A DNA stretch of 64,000 nucleotides from Kordia aestuariivivens (lineage in GTDB: Bacteria; Bacteroidota; Bacteroidia; Flavobacteriales; Flavobacteriaceae): contig NZ_JACGWS010000009.1 in the NCBI RefSeq assembly GCF_014397005.1, positions 175,416 to 239,415 on the forward strand. Direction: 5' to 3'. The notes under the pieces are model-generated. The model was given only the letters and a program-made list of their open reading frames with translations, had not been told where the DNA came from and did no database searches. This document shows, piece after piece, positions 12,266-19,476 of the stretch. Position numbers and translations under genes: made by a program. Positions within the stretch are counted from its first letter, which is position 1. Each line of letters begins with the position of its first letter.

Positions 12266-13119
12266 AATTCACTCCACAAATAGCAAAAGAAAAGACTAAC
12301 AGACCTGTGTTTGTTAAAGGAAACGGAGAATCTAATATACAAAGACTTAACAATGCTTTATTAAATACATTTAGTTTTCTTGCTAATAATACATATATAT
12401 TGGCTTATAATGTTTCTTCAGATGCAATTAATTTTACAGGAAACTTAATCGCTGGAGAGTACAACAATGCTAATCTCGGTAATATTATAAATGGTGGTTT
12501 AACCTCTATTGATAAAGGAACAGATGGAATTATAGATTATCATTTAAGTACCCCAATAGGAGAACAACTAAGTGATGCAGGAAATACTTTAACTACTTTA
12601 GATAATTGGGATCTCTCTTTTCAACTAATAGTTGCTAAGAGACTATCTACTAGGCCAAAAAAAATAAGCCCTAATAGTAGATCACAAGGTTTAGCTTCAG
12701 CTACAGAACAAACTATTGAAAGTACCGCCACTCAAAGACCACTGATTCTTATGATGGTTAATGGTCCAATAAAAAACGCATTAGCTAAGGTAAAATCCCT
12801 AATGAAATGGGAAGTAAAATCTGGTGATCTTTCTGCCAACAAAATAGCCAATATAATGAATGAATATAAAAATACAAATATAATGAAGCCTATACAAATA
12901 GTAGAATATAAAGGTGTAAATTATGTAGTAAATGGTCATCATAGATTAGCGGCTGCCAAACAGCTTGGGTTGGAAAATATTCCAGTAGTTAAATTAACTC
13001 AACAACAAGCAATTATTGAAGGACGAAAAATGGGAAGATGGAGTAATATGGAAGCTCTAAAAGCAATTGCTGAAAGTGTAAAAAATATTCCTGATGTTAA
13101 ACCTTTAGGTTCAAATTAA
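12028..13119 (+). CDS. Orphan Rhs tip, module 1: ParB-like nuclease-type toxin
   Basis: 363 residues, starting at the Met of the Rhs core ([17 protein letters not shown]). The first ~80 residues are the core; residues ~80-230 are a module-specific linker; the C-terminal ~110 residues carry a ParB/sulfiredoxin-type motif with [31 protein letters not shown] and [28 protein letters not shown] is the hallmark box of ParB-like domains, which in polymorphic toxins are taken to be nucleases or nucleotide-using enzymes. It lacks the YD shell and any signal peptide, so it is probably silent until joined to the parental gene; translation from this Met is possible but no clear RBS is seen. Immunity gene follows after 4 bases. 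Confidence 0.8.
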   Translation: MLLPERHASDESYRYGFQGQEKDDELKGEGNSMNYKYRMHDPRIGRFFAVDPLAGKYPHNSVYAFSENRVIDGIELEGLEFTPQIAKEKTNRPVFVKGNGESNIQRLNNALLNTFSFLANNTYILAYNVSSDAINFTGNLIAGEYNNANLGNIINGGLTSIDKGTDGIIDYHLSTPIGEQLSDAGNTLTTLDNWDLSFQLIVAKRLSTRPKKISPNSRSQGLASATEQTIESTATQRPLILMMVNGPIKNALAKVKSLMKWEVKSGDLSANKIANIMNEYKNTNIMKPIQIVEYKGVNYVVNGHHRLAAAKQLGLENIPVVKLTQQQAIIEGRKMGRWSNMEALKAIAESVKNIPDVKPLGSN

Positions 13120-13123
13120 ATAT

Positions 13124-13576
13124 ATGGAAAATATTAATAAATTTAAAATACTGTTATCAACTTACTTAAAAAATATTCATAAGGGTCTTCATTATTTAGA
13201 AAAATTTTCAAATAATAATAGTTTTTATCAAGAAAAAAGAGAAGGTTTCTTAGATACAAAAAAAGAGATTCATTTTCAATTTCATGGCACTGGATGCTAC
13301 ATGGAATTTGATAGAATTAAGATTGATTTTAATTTACCCGATATGATTGGAGGAAAAATAACTATTGATCCTTTTTTTATTATTGAATTTTGGAAGATTA
13401 ATAATAGTATTGTCAATTTTGAAAAAGAAGATGAAATCTTAAATGTATTTAATTTTTTAATAAGTGAAAAGAACTATAATGTTTGTCAATTTAATAAAGA
13501 TCATCTTGAATTAGATTTCCCATATATATATAATCTTTTCGGAGATAAATTTCTTTATGACTCTATATTAACGTGA
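13124..13576 (+). CDS. Putative immunity protein, module 1
   Basis: 150 residues, Lys/Asn/Phe-rich, no signal peptide, so presumably cytoplasmic, in keeping with a DNA- or nucleotide-directed ParB-like toxin. The central FHGTGCYMEFDRIKIDF segment recalls DUF6896-type proteins that accompany toxins in Bacteroidetes; that match is from memory and uncertain. It sits 4 bases after the module 1 tip, the normal toxin-then-antidote order. It is followed by a short tag at 13581-13610 and a REP. Confidence 0.65.
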   Translation: MENINKFKILLSTYLKNIHKGLHYLEKFSNNNSFYQEKREGFLDTKKEIHFQFHGTGCYMEFDRIKIDFNLPDMIGGKITIDPFFIIEFWKINNSIVNFEKEDEILNVFNFLISEKNYNVCQFNKDHLELDFPYIYNLFGDKFLYDSILT

Positions 13577-13580
13577 GCCG

Positions 13581-13610
13581 GTAGTGTAGTAAACTAGGTC
13601 ATGACTTAAA
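13581..13610 (+). repeat. Post-immunity tag, copy 1
   Basis: GTAGTGTAGTAAACTAGGTC followed by ATGACTTAAA. The same tag follows the immunity genes of modules 2 (15492-15524) and 4 (19152-19184), which suggests these module ends share a common origin. Confidence 0.6.
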
Positions 13611-13611
13611 C

Positions 13612-13650
13612 CCCCGCTCCCGCTAGTTTATAACCAGTGGCGTACCGAGT
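13612..13650 (+). repeat. REP-like palindrome c
   Basis: CCCCGCTCCCGCTAGTTTAT followed by AACCAGTGGCGTACCGAG; same family as a and b with one extra change in the right arm. It marks the right end of module 1. Confidence 0.72.
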
Positions 13651-13673
13651 AAAAACACAAACTAATAAAAATA

Positions 13674-13711
13674 AAAAACTTCCAATCTGTTAGCAATTTG
13701 GGAGTTTTTTG
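13674..13711 (+). terminator. Terminator ahead of module 2
   Basis: AAACTTCCAAT...ATTTGGGAGTTTTTT. Relative to the other copies the stem carries paired changes (AAGC to AAT on the left, GGTT to ATTT on the right) that keep pairing. Confidence 0.78.
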
Positions 13712-13875
13712 GTTTATAAAGAGAACATATAATTCTTTATATTTACCCTTGAAGAAACCCAAACAGTAAACGGTTTCCTCGCAGACGTTCTTTCATATAA
13801 TGATTACTACCCGTATGGGATGCTCCTACCAGAAAGACATGCATCTGACGAAAGTTACAGATACGGCTTTAACGG
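13712..13875 (+). repeat. Rhs-core homology block, copy 2 (truncated homology)
   Basis: Matches the parental copy, including its AATTCTTTATATTTACCC variant, up to the codons for ESYRYGF and then diverges. The rest of its core (NGKEKDNEMKGEG, IYDARLGKFLSQDPL) is of a different Rhs subtype. The change near 13870 looks like an old crossover point. Confidence 0.8.
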
Positions 13876-14824
13876 TAAAGAAAAAGATAATGAAATGAAG
13901 GGAGAAGGAGTTCAGTATGATTATGGATTTAGAATTTATGATGCTAGATTAGGTAAATTTTTGTCTCAAGATCCATTATTCAAATCTTATCCTTGGTATA
14001 CTCCTTATCAGTTTGCAGGGAATAAACCCATTTGGGCAACAGATTTAGATGGACTAGAAGAATATATAGATAATCAAGTTAGAATTGTTCATAAAATATT
14101 TGTTTGGAATCAAGGTAGAACAACAGTTAATGGTAATGTTCAAGTTTCATATAAAAAAGGTGACAAAATTATTACGAAAACAGTTGAAACTGGTACTCAT
14201 GTTTTAAATGAAGGTTATGAAGGCGGTCCTTTAAGAATTGATAGAATAGATTATTATGCAAGACCTTTCAATAGTGCTAATGGAGTTAGAAGATATATTA
14301 AAATTCAGAGACTAGTAGACTGGAAAAATGCTACCTTACCAAAGCCAAGTTATGAACCAGAAATAACAATAAAAGAAGAAGAACCTGTTATTAGTGTTGT
14401 GAGAAAAAAAACCCCCATCATTGTAAATCCAAAACCTGATCCCGTATTTCAGCCTGGCACAGAATTTTCTGGGGATGATATTGTTGGTAGAATGTATCCG
14501 TATATGGATGGACGAGGTTTCTTATGGAGAGATCCTAATACTAATAGCTACGGACTAGGTGCTAAAGAATTCTTATCTAATTTGGCTGATGGTTTAAATA
14601 AAAGCCCTTTAGTTAAGGAACTTATAATAACTTCAAGTGTAAATTCAGGAAGCCTCGATCCATATAAAGTAAGAGTAGCATTGGTACAAGGTTTGCAAAG
14701 ATTACAAGAAGAATTATATAAATTAGGAATGAGACGTCCTGATTTAAAAATTACTATAAATCATGATAAGTTAGATGTATCAAAAAATAGTGATGGTAAA
14801 ACTACGTTCGAATTTAAAAATTAA
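13820..14824 (+). CDS. Orphan Rhs tip, module 2, unknown toxin type
   Basis: 334 residues. The first 17 match the local Rhs core ([17 protein letters not shown]); the remainder of the core is another subtype (FNGKEKDNEMKGEG, RIYDARLGKFLSQDPL, PYQFAGNKPIWATDLDGLE), so the tip probably came from a different rhs locus. Residues ~80-200 are a linker with a Pro-rich stretch; the last ~120 (GTEFSGDDIVGRMYPYMDG through KITINHDKLD) form a domain I do not recognise. No catalytic motif is evident. The adjoining immunity protein has a Sec signal peptide, which argues for a target in the periplasm or envelope. Probably silent as it stands. Confidence 0.68.
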   Translation: MLLPERHASDESYRYGFNGKEKDNEMKGEGVQYDYGFRIYDARLGKFLSQDPLFKSYPWYTPYQFAGNKPIWATDLDGLEEYIDNQVRIVHKIFVWNQGRTTVNGNVQVSYKKGDKIITKTVETGTHVLNEGYEGGPLRIDRIDYYARPFNSANGVRRYIKIQRLVDWKNATLPKPSYEPEITIKEEEPVISVVRKKTPIIVNPKPDPVFQPGTEFSGDDIVGRMYPYMDGRGFLWRDPNTNSYGLGAKEFLSNLADGLNKSPLVKELIITSSVNSGSLDPYKVRVALVQGLQRLQEELYKLGMRRPDLKITINHDKLDVSKNSDGKTTFEFKN

Positions 14825-14831
14825 TTTTAAT

Positions 14832-15497
14832 ATGCTAAAAAGAAGAGTATTTAGTGTGATATTTTTTCTAACCCTATTTTTAGGGTATTCACAAAATAAT
14901 AATGGTTTAGGTCTTATTTTTGAAGAGATTCCTGTTGATAATGGTGAAATTTATCTTAACAGAAAGATTGATAAAATTATAATAGTTGAAAAATTGTATT
15001 CAAATATAAAGTTAAAGGAAAATACAATAGATATTACTGATAATAACATAAATGATTATTTAAGCGATCTTTCCTTTAAGAAGGAAGGTAAAAAATATCT
15101 ATATTTTTATATTTCAGAATATACTAAAATAGGAAACTCTGCTTTTACGGATAACAAAACTAAATCTCAATTGAATCAAAGTTGTTTTGATCCTCCAAGA
15201 GATTTCAAAAAAATTATCTTTGAAAAAATAGAGTTTGAAGAATTTAAGGCATGCAATGAAATATTTAACAACAATAATTCAACATTTTATATCGATTTCT
15301 TAAATTCCTATTATGGATTTATAATTAGCTCAAAAAAAGGTAAGAATAATTATAAATTGCATTGTATTAATTCAGAATGCAAATCTCAATATGAATTAGT
15401 AATCAATAAAGAAAATATGATATATAAGAAAATTAAAGAAAATCTTTCTATTTTTTATATCAATGAAACTTACATAATAGTCAGTGATAAAGGGTAA
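14832..15497 (+). CDS. Putative exported immunity protein, module 2
   Basis: 221 residues from the ATG at 14832, seven bases after the toxin stop. This start is chosen over an in-frame one 57 bases upstream because it begins directly with a signal peptide (MLKRRVFSVIFFLTLFLGYSQ) that ends in a typical YSQ-type cleavage region. The mature part is Lys/Asn/Ile-rich with two cysteines near the C-terminus (HCINSEC). No family recognised. A periplasmic antidote implies that the paired toxin acts on a periplasmic or envelope target, or is intercepted there. Confidence 0.62.
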   Translation: MLKRRVFSVIFFLTLFLGYSQNNNGLGLIFEEIPVDNGEIYLNRKIDKIIIVEKLYSNIKLKENTIDITDNNINDYLSDLSFKKEGKKYLYFYISEYTKIGNSAFTDNKTKSQLNQSCFDPPRDFKKIIFEKIEFEEFKACNEIFNNNNSTFYIDFLNSYYGFIISSKKGKNNYKLHCINSECKSQYELVINKENMIYKKIKENLSIFYINETYIIVSDKG

Positions 15498-15524
15498 TGG
15501 GGTAAAATAGGTCATGAATTAAAA
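15492..15524 (+). repeat. Post-immunity tag, copy 2
   Basis: GGTAATGGGGTAAAATAGGTC then ATGAATTAAAA; related to the tags at 13581 and 19152 and overlapping the stop of the module 2 immunity gene. Confidence 0.55.
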
Positions 15525-15547
15525 TATAAGGCAGTGTCCTAAAATGG

Positions 15548-15620
15548 CCCCCGCTCCCCCAGATGGCGCTAGAATAGCGTAATCGCTAGCGCTAGTTTTT
15601 AACTAGTGCCGTACTGAGTA
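15548..15620 (+). repeat. Compound REP-like palindrome d
   Basis: A REP with an inserted inner palindrome: GGCGCTAGAATAGCG then TAATCGCTAGCGC, followed by the usual CTAGTT...AACTAGTGCCG. The same compound form recurs at 17461, so modules 2 and 3 share a spacer type different from module 1. Confidence 0.7.
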
Positions 15621-15694
15621 AGGTTTTTAAATTATGAATTCAGAATGCAAAATTATGAATTAAAAAATGTAAAAAAACAAACAAATAAAGTGTA

Positions 15695-15734
15695 AAAACT
15701 TCCAAGCTGTCCATAAGGTTTGGGAGTTTTTTTG
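15695..15734 (+). terminator. Terminator ahead of module 3
   Basis: AAAACTTCCAAGC...GGTTTGGGAGTT plus a seven-base T-run; another copy of the spacer terminator. Confidence 0.8.
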
Positions 15735-16085
15735 GTTTATAAAGAGAACATATAATTTGTTATATTTACCCTTGAAGAAACCCAAACAGTAGCTGGTTTC
15801 CTCGCAGACGTTCTTTCATATAATGATTACTACCCGTATGGCATGCTTTTACCAAAACGTCATGCAAGTGACGAAAGTTACCGTTATGGTTTTCAAGGAC
15901 AGGAAAAAGATGATGAACTTAAAGGAGAAGGAAACAGCCTGAACTATAAGTACAGAATGCACGATCCTAGGATTGGGAGGTTTTTTGCAGTTGATCCATT
16001 GGCTCCTAAATATCCTCACTACACACCTTATCAGTTCTCAGGGAATAAAGTTATTCACATGGTTGAATTAGAAGGACTTGAAGAA
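15735..16085 (+). repeat. Rhs-core homology block, copy 3
   Basis: Carries the orphan-specific TATAAAGAGAACATATAAT lead and the parental homology through the codons for ELEGLE. It shares a GTAGCTGG variant (parent: GTAAACGG) with copy 4, so copies 3 and 4 are sister copies. Confidence 0.84.
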
Positions 16086-16955
16086 GCAACTCCTAAAAAA
16101 GGAAAACAAAAAACAAAAAATAAAAAAGATAGTAACCTAACTGTGATTGATGAATTGATGATTTATTTCTTTGATGGTTTAGGAAGTATGACACCAGATG
16201 TTAAAGCGGGTATGTTTATTACTCCTGATGAAGCTAAAACTAAGGTTAAAAACTTAGTAAATTTCTTTAGTAATTTCTCAATACTTGACAATCTTTATGA
16301 TGCGATGAAAGATAAAAAATCAAGAAAATTTGGTAGTATTGTTGCAGATCAAATAAATCAAGAAACTTCATTTTATACTGATATTTTTTCTCAGATGAAA
16401 GAAAGTTTTGATACATGGCAAGCTCATGTAACTAGTGGAGATGCATATGTTACTGCATATGCTTTCGGTCAAGCTACGTATGTTGGTGCTAGCTTCATTA
16501 ACCCAGTCACAGGCGAAATAAATTTTGTTTCTAGAATAACTAATTTTGCGAGAGCAAATACTTGGAAAGCTCATGGATTTAGGGGTGTGAAAATAGGAAA
16601 TACTTATATTGGAGCTAGTTGGAGATTTAGGGGAATTTCAATAAGAAATCATTTTAATGATGGTAGAATGGTAGGTCATGATTTTCATTATTTTCCTGGA
16701 GTCAATAAATGGCCTGTTCGTCATGGACACTATTTTCAAGATAGTTTTTTAAACAAACAACCCATTTTTAGTGGAAAACGACATATTGATTGGAAAGCAG
16801 TAGAGGATGTTGTCGGAAAACAAAGATTGAATGACGTAATAAGAAATGGATTTCGTGAAGCAAACTTTACGAAGGATCCAGTTTATAAAGCCATGATGGA
16901 TAATTCGAAAAGGTCCGCAAGACAATTTATAGGACCTACGCCTGATAAGCAATAA
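15843..16955 (+). CDS. Orphan Rhs tip, module 3, His-rich toxin of unknown type
   Basis: 370 residues. Residues 1-82 are the Rhs core ([33 protein letters not shown]). A Lys-rich stretch (KKGKQKTKNKKDS) and a helical linker follow. The C-terminal ~150 residues hold a His-rich region: GHDFHYFPG, RHGHYFQ and GKRHIDWK. Clustered HxH and HxHY patterns suggest a metal-dependent nuclease or hydrolase, but no HNH, restriction-endonuclease or deaminase signature is convincing. Immunity gene starts 15 bases later. No signal peptide or shell, so probably part of the silent reservoir. Confidence 0.68.
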   Translation: MLLPKRHASDESYRYGFQGQEKDDELKGEGNSLNYKYRMHDPRIGRFFAVDPLAPKYPHYTPYQFSGNKVIHMVELEGLEEATPKKGKQKTKNKKDSNLTVIDELMIYFFDGLGSMTPDVKAGMFITPDEAKTKVKNLVNFFSNFSILDNLYDAMKDKKSRKFGSIVADQINQETSFYTDIFSQMKESFDTWQAHVTSGDAYVTAYAFGQATYVGASFINPVTGEINFVSRITNFARANTWKAHGFRGVKIGNTYIGASWRFRGISIRNHFNDGRMVGHDFHYFPGVNKWPVRHGHYFQDSFLNKQPIFSGKRHIDWKAVEDVVGKQRLNDVIRNGFREANFTKDPVYKAMMDNSKRSARQFIGPTPDKQ

Positions 16956-16970
16956 TAATTAGAATAACTT

Positions 16971-17438
16971 ATGAAGTCTAAAATATATTCAAGAATAATT
17001 GATTTTTCTTCTGAAAATCAATCCATAAAATCTAAAGAAAGAATTAATGTTATAAATAATTTATTTAATAACAAGAAAATATTTCTTTGTAGCTATGGAG
17101 GAATCATAGACAAGAAAAAAATTGATCTACTTGGGTTTAAAAACATAATTATCAATACTAATGAAATTGTAGTCTCTATTAATTTTAACAATAATAAACT
17201 GCAAAGTTTAATTGATTTATTAATATCATTAGAAAATGAAATTTATGTTTTTAAACATGATACTTCTTTCTCATTGGAAGATGTTTTAAAATCTAAAAAA
17301 AAACTCATGATTAGACATCTATTTTCAAATAATTTAATTTTTCATAGATGGAAAAAATTTAGTGGTACATTATTTTTTTATAATGATCACTTAGGATATA
17401 TTTTAATTTATTCTGAAAAGCCCCTCTTGATGGAGTAG
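16971..17438 (+). CDS. Putative immunity protein, module 3
   Basis: 155 residues, strongly Asn/Lys/Ile-rich, no signal peptide or membrane helix; presumably cytoplasmic. It follows the module 3 tip by 15 bases. No family recognised; position, size and composition are the only grounds for calling it an antidote. The compound REP e begins 22 bases after its stop. Confidence 0.6.
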   Translation: MKSKIYSRIIDFSSENQSIKSKERINVINNLFNNKKIFLCSYGGIIDKKKIDLLGFKNIIINTNEIVVSINFNNNKLQSLIDLLISLENEIYVFKHDTSFSLEDVLKSKKKLMIRHLFSNNLIFHRWKKFSGTLFFYNDHLGYILIYSEKPLLME

Positions 17439-17460
17439 ATAAAGAATATCAAGGAAATTA

Positions 17461-17524
17461 CCCCTGATGGCGCTAGAATAGAGTAATCGCTAGCGCTAGT
17501 TTGTAACTAGTGCCGTACCGAGTA
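17461..17524 (+). repeat. Compound REP-like palindrome e
   Basis: GATGGCGCTAGAATAGAG, TAATCGCTAGCGC, then CTAGTTTGTAACTAGTGCCG. Nearly the same as palindrome d apart from point changes and loop differences. Confidence 0.7.
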
Positions 17525-17579
17525 AGTTTCTTAAATTATGAATTAAAAAAATGTAACATACACCAACAAATAAAGTGTA

Positions 17580-17618
17580 AAAAACTCCCAAGCTGTTAAC
17601 GGTTTGGGAGTTTTTTTG
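17580..17618 (+). terminator. Terminator ahead of module 4
   Basis: AAACTCCCAAGCTG...GGTTTGGGAGTT and a T-run; here AACTCCCAA pairs exactly with TTGGGAGTT. Confidence 0.8.
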
Positions 17619-17966
17619 GTATATAAAGAAAACATATAATTTGTTATATTTGCCCTTGAAGAAACCCAAACAGTAGCTGGTTTCCTCGCAGACGTTCTTT
17701 CATATAATGATTACTACCCGTATGGGATGCTTTTACCAGAGCGACATGCAAGTGATGAAAGTTACAGATACGGCTTCCAAGGACAAGAAAAAGACGATGA
17801 GCTAAAGGGCGAAGGAAACTCGCATAACTACAAGTACAGAATGCATGATCCTAGGATAGGAAGGTTCTTTGCGATTGATCCTCTTTCTCCAAAATACCCT
17901 CACAATTCTCCTTACGCATTTTCTGAAAATAGAGTAATTGATGCAATAGAATTGGAAGGATTAGAG
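17619..17966 (+). repeat. Rhs-core homology block, copy 4
   Basis: Orphan-specific lead TATAAAGAAAACATATAAT, then the homology through the codons for ELEGLE. Shares the GTAGCTGG variant with copy 3. Confidence 0.84.
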
Positions 17967-18692
17967 AACTATATAGTTCATACAAGATGTTTTGCTCCTT
18001 TTGCATACTTTGGACCACTTTTTATGGCTAAAGGAGATAATAGAGGTTTTACTATGGATACTGATAAACAGACTACCTCACGTTTATCAATGATAACAAA
18101 TTTTGATCTTCAAGCAAAAAGATGGGACACCTTTTATTTTGGTTCAATATCTACACTTTTTGATATATATGAGACTACTTCAGAACCTGACCAAAAAGGC
18201 GTGAAAACTAGTTGGGGTTTAAGTGAACATGCTTATATATCAGGTAATGATGATGCGGTCATACCGTTTGTAGATTTGCTTCCAGAATCAGTTTCAAATT
18301 TTCAAAGCCCTGATATTGATTTACATAATTATATAATAATAACATCGAATCTGGATAAAACTAAATTATATGTCAGTGGAATAATTTCAGGAAGTGCTTT
18401 TCCAAATGCGGAGTCATTTATAGAAGATCCTTCAGGTAATAAAATTTCATTGGCAAGATTTGAAACACCTTATGGCCCACAAGAAGGTCCTTTGCTACAT
18501 CTATGGGGAGATCCAAATTTGGGGTTGGATATTTATAGTCTTGAAATTGATATTGATGAAAATGGTAACTTTTTAGAAGCAAAAACATTACTTCGTACCC
18601 CAGACTGTTCAGGAGTAGACTGTAGTGATGTAAGAATTAAGTTTAAAGAAAATAAAAAAAATAATGATAATGGAGATAAGAAGAAAGGTTAA
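17727..18692 (+). CDS. Orphan Rhs tip, module 4, unknown toxin type
   Basis: 321 residues. Residues 1-80 are the Rhs core ([17 protein letters not shown] to IELEGLE). The variable part starts with an aromatic stretch ([36 protein letters not shown]) that I recall seeing in other Bacteroidetes Rhs tips without an assigned function. It is beta-rich, with no evident nuclease motif, and ends in a Lys/Asn tail ([15 protein letters not shown]). The immunity gene overlaps its end by 29 bases and encodes a lipoprotein, so the target is probably in the periplasm or at a membrane; a pore former or wall/lipid-directed enzyme would fit, but that is inference. Confidence 0.66.
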   Translation: MLLPERHASDESYRYGFQGQEKDDELKGEGNSHNYKYRMHDPRIGRFFAIDPLSPKYPHNSPYAFSENRVIDAIELEGLENYIVHTRCFAPFAYFGPLFMAKGDNRGFTMDTDKQTTSRLSMITNFDLQAKRWDTFYFGSISTLFDIYETTSEPDQKGVKTSWGLSEHAYISGNDDAVIPFVDLLPESVSNFQSPDIDLHNYIIITSNLDKTKLYVSGIISGSAFPNAESFIEDPSGNKISLARFETPYGPQEGPLLHLWGDPNLGLDIYSLEIDIDENGNFLEAKTLLRTPDCSGVDCSDVRIKFKENKKNNDNGDKKKG

Positions 18693-19152
18693 CAGAATAA
18701 CAATTTCCCTCTATTTAATTGCAGCTATATTAATGAGTAGTTGTTTTACAAATTCAAGTAGAGATATTTACATATTACCTGATAATTATGAGGGATGTGT
18801 ATTAATTGTATTTGATGTTAAAAAATCATCTTCAAAAGACTTTGACAACCAGGGTAATAGGATATTTTATATCCCTAATAATGGAATTTTAGAAAGTCAG
18901 TTTAAACCAAGATACGGAACGAACTTGAGACCTAAATTCTATTACAAAAACGATTTAGGATTAAAAGAACTAGATTACATAGAATCAAATCAATGGAATA
19001 ATGATATCGAAGATTCAACTAGAGTAGCATCAACATTAGAATATGGAGAAAATTTGAAGCCATGGAGATCTTTTATAGTAGGCAAGTTTGGTGATCAAAA
19101 TATTTGTTCTGATCGTCATAAAAATGTTTTAAATTATTTTCGTAATAGATAG
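18664..19152 (+). CDS. Putative lipoprotein immunity protein, module 4
   Basis: 162 residues. The N-terminus ([16 protein letters not shown]) is a lipoprotein signal with an MSSC lipobox, so the mature protein should be anchored in the envelope facing the periplasm. The mature part has [15 protein letters not shown] and [16 protein letters not shown], which resemble DUF6843-type domains; that is a recollection and needs a profile search. It overlaps the toxin stop by 29 bases, suggesting coupled translation. A second Met two codons in is an equally good start. Envelope anchoring of the antidote implies an envelope-acting toxin. Confidence 0.65.
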   Translation: MIMEIRRKVNRITISLYLIAAILMSSCFTNSSRDIYILPDNYEGCVLIVFDVKKSSSKDFDNQGNRIFYIPNNGILESQFKPRYGTNLRPKFYYKNDLGLKELDYIESNQWNNDIEDSTRVASTLEYGENLKPWRSFIVGKFGDQNICSDRHKNVLNYFRNR

Positions 19153-19184
19153 GGTAATGTAGTAAACTAGGTCATGGATTAAAA
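19152..19184 (+). repeat. Post-immunity tag, copy 3
   Basis: GGGTAATGTAGTAAACTAGG followed by TCATGGATTAAAA, matching the tags after the module 1 and module 2 immunity genes. Confidence 0.6.
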
Positions 19185-19205
19185 CATGATTTTAAAATAT
19201 TGAAG

Positions 19206-19240
19206 ACCAATAATTAAAGTGAAATTTAATTATTGGTTTT
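19206..19240 (+). terminator. Perfect-stem terminator after module 4
   Basis: ACCAATAATTAAA / TTTAATTATTGGT with a five-base loop and TTT beyond; unlike the shared spacer terminators, it occurs only here. Confidence 0.75.
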
Positions 19241-19242
19241 TA

Positions 19243-19281
19243 ACCCCGCTCCCGCTAGTTTATAACTAGTGGTGGCATGAG
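19243..19281 (+). repeat. REP-like palindrome f
   Basis: CCCCGCTCCCGCTAGTTTAT then AACTAGTGGTGGCATGAG, the same family as a-c with a modified right flank. Confidence 0.7.
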
Positions 19282-19310
19282 TATGGTTCTTAAATTATGA
19301 AGTAAAAAAC

Positions 19311-19350
19311 CCGATAGCGCGGACTTGTAGTCCGTGCCTTCTAGTGACAG
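19311..19350 (+). repeat. Second-type REP palindrome g
   Basis: GCGCGGACTTGTAGTCCGTGCC: arms CGGACT / AGTCCG around TGT. Palindromes of this look are scattered in many Bacteroidetes genomes and tied to other RAYT groups; its presence beside f shows this spacer has attracted two REP types. Confidence 0.65.
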
Positions 19351-19436
19351 TATGAGTAAGGTTCTTTAAATTATGAATTCAGAATGCAAAACTATGAATT
19401 AAAAAAATGTAACATACACCAACAAATAAAGTGTAA

Positions 19437-19474
19437 AAACTTCCAAGCTGTCCATAAGGTTTGGGAGTTTTTTG
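19437..19474 (+). terminator. Terminator ahead of the remnant module
   Basis: AACTTCCAAGC...GGTTTGGGAGTTTTTT, the last copy of the spacer terminator. Confidence 0.78.
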
Positions 19475-19476
19475 GT

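Noticed and set aside
11935..17650. TATATTTAC/TATATTTG ahead of each orphan module as a promoter
   Set aside because: The same bases are coding sequence in the parental Rhs gene, and no TTTG box lies at the right spacing, so the match is explained by core homology.
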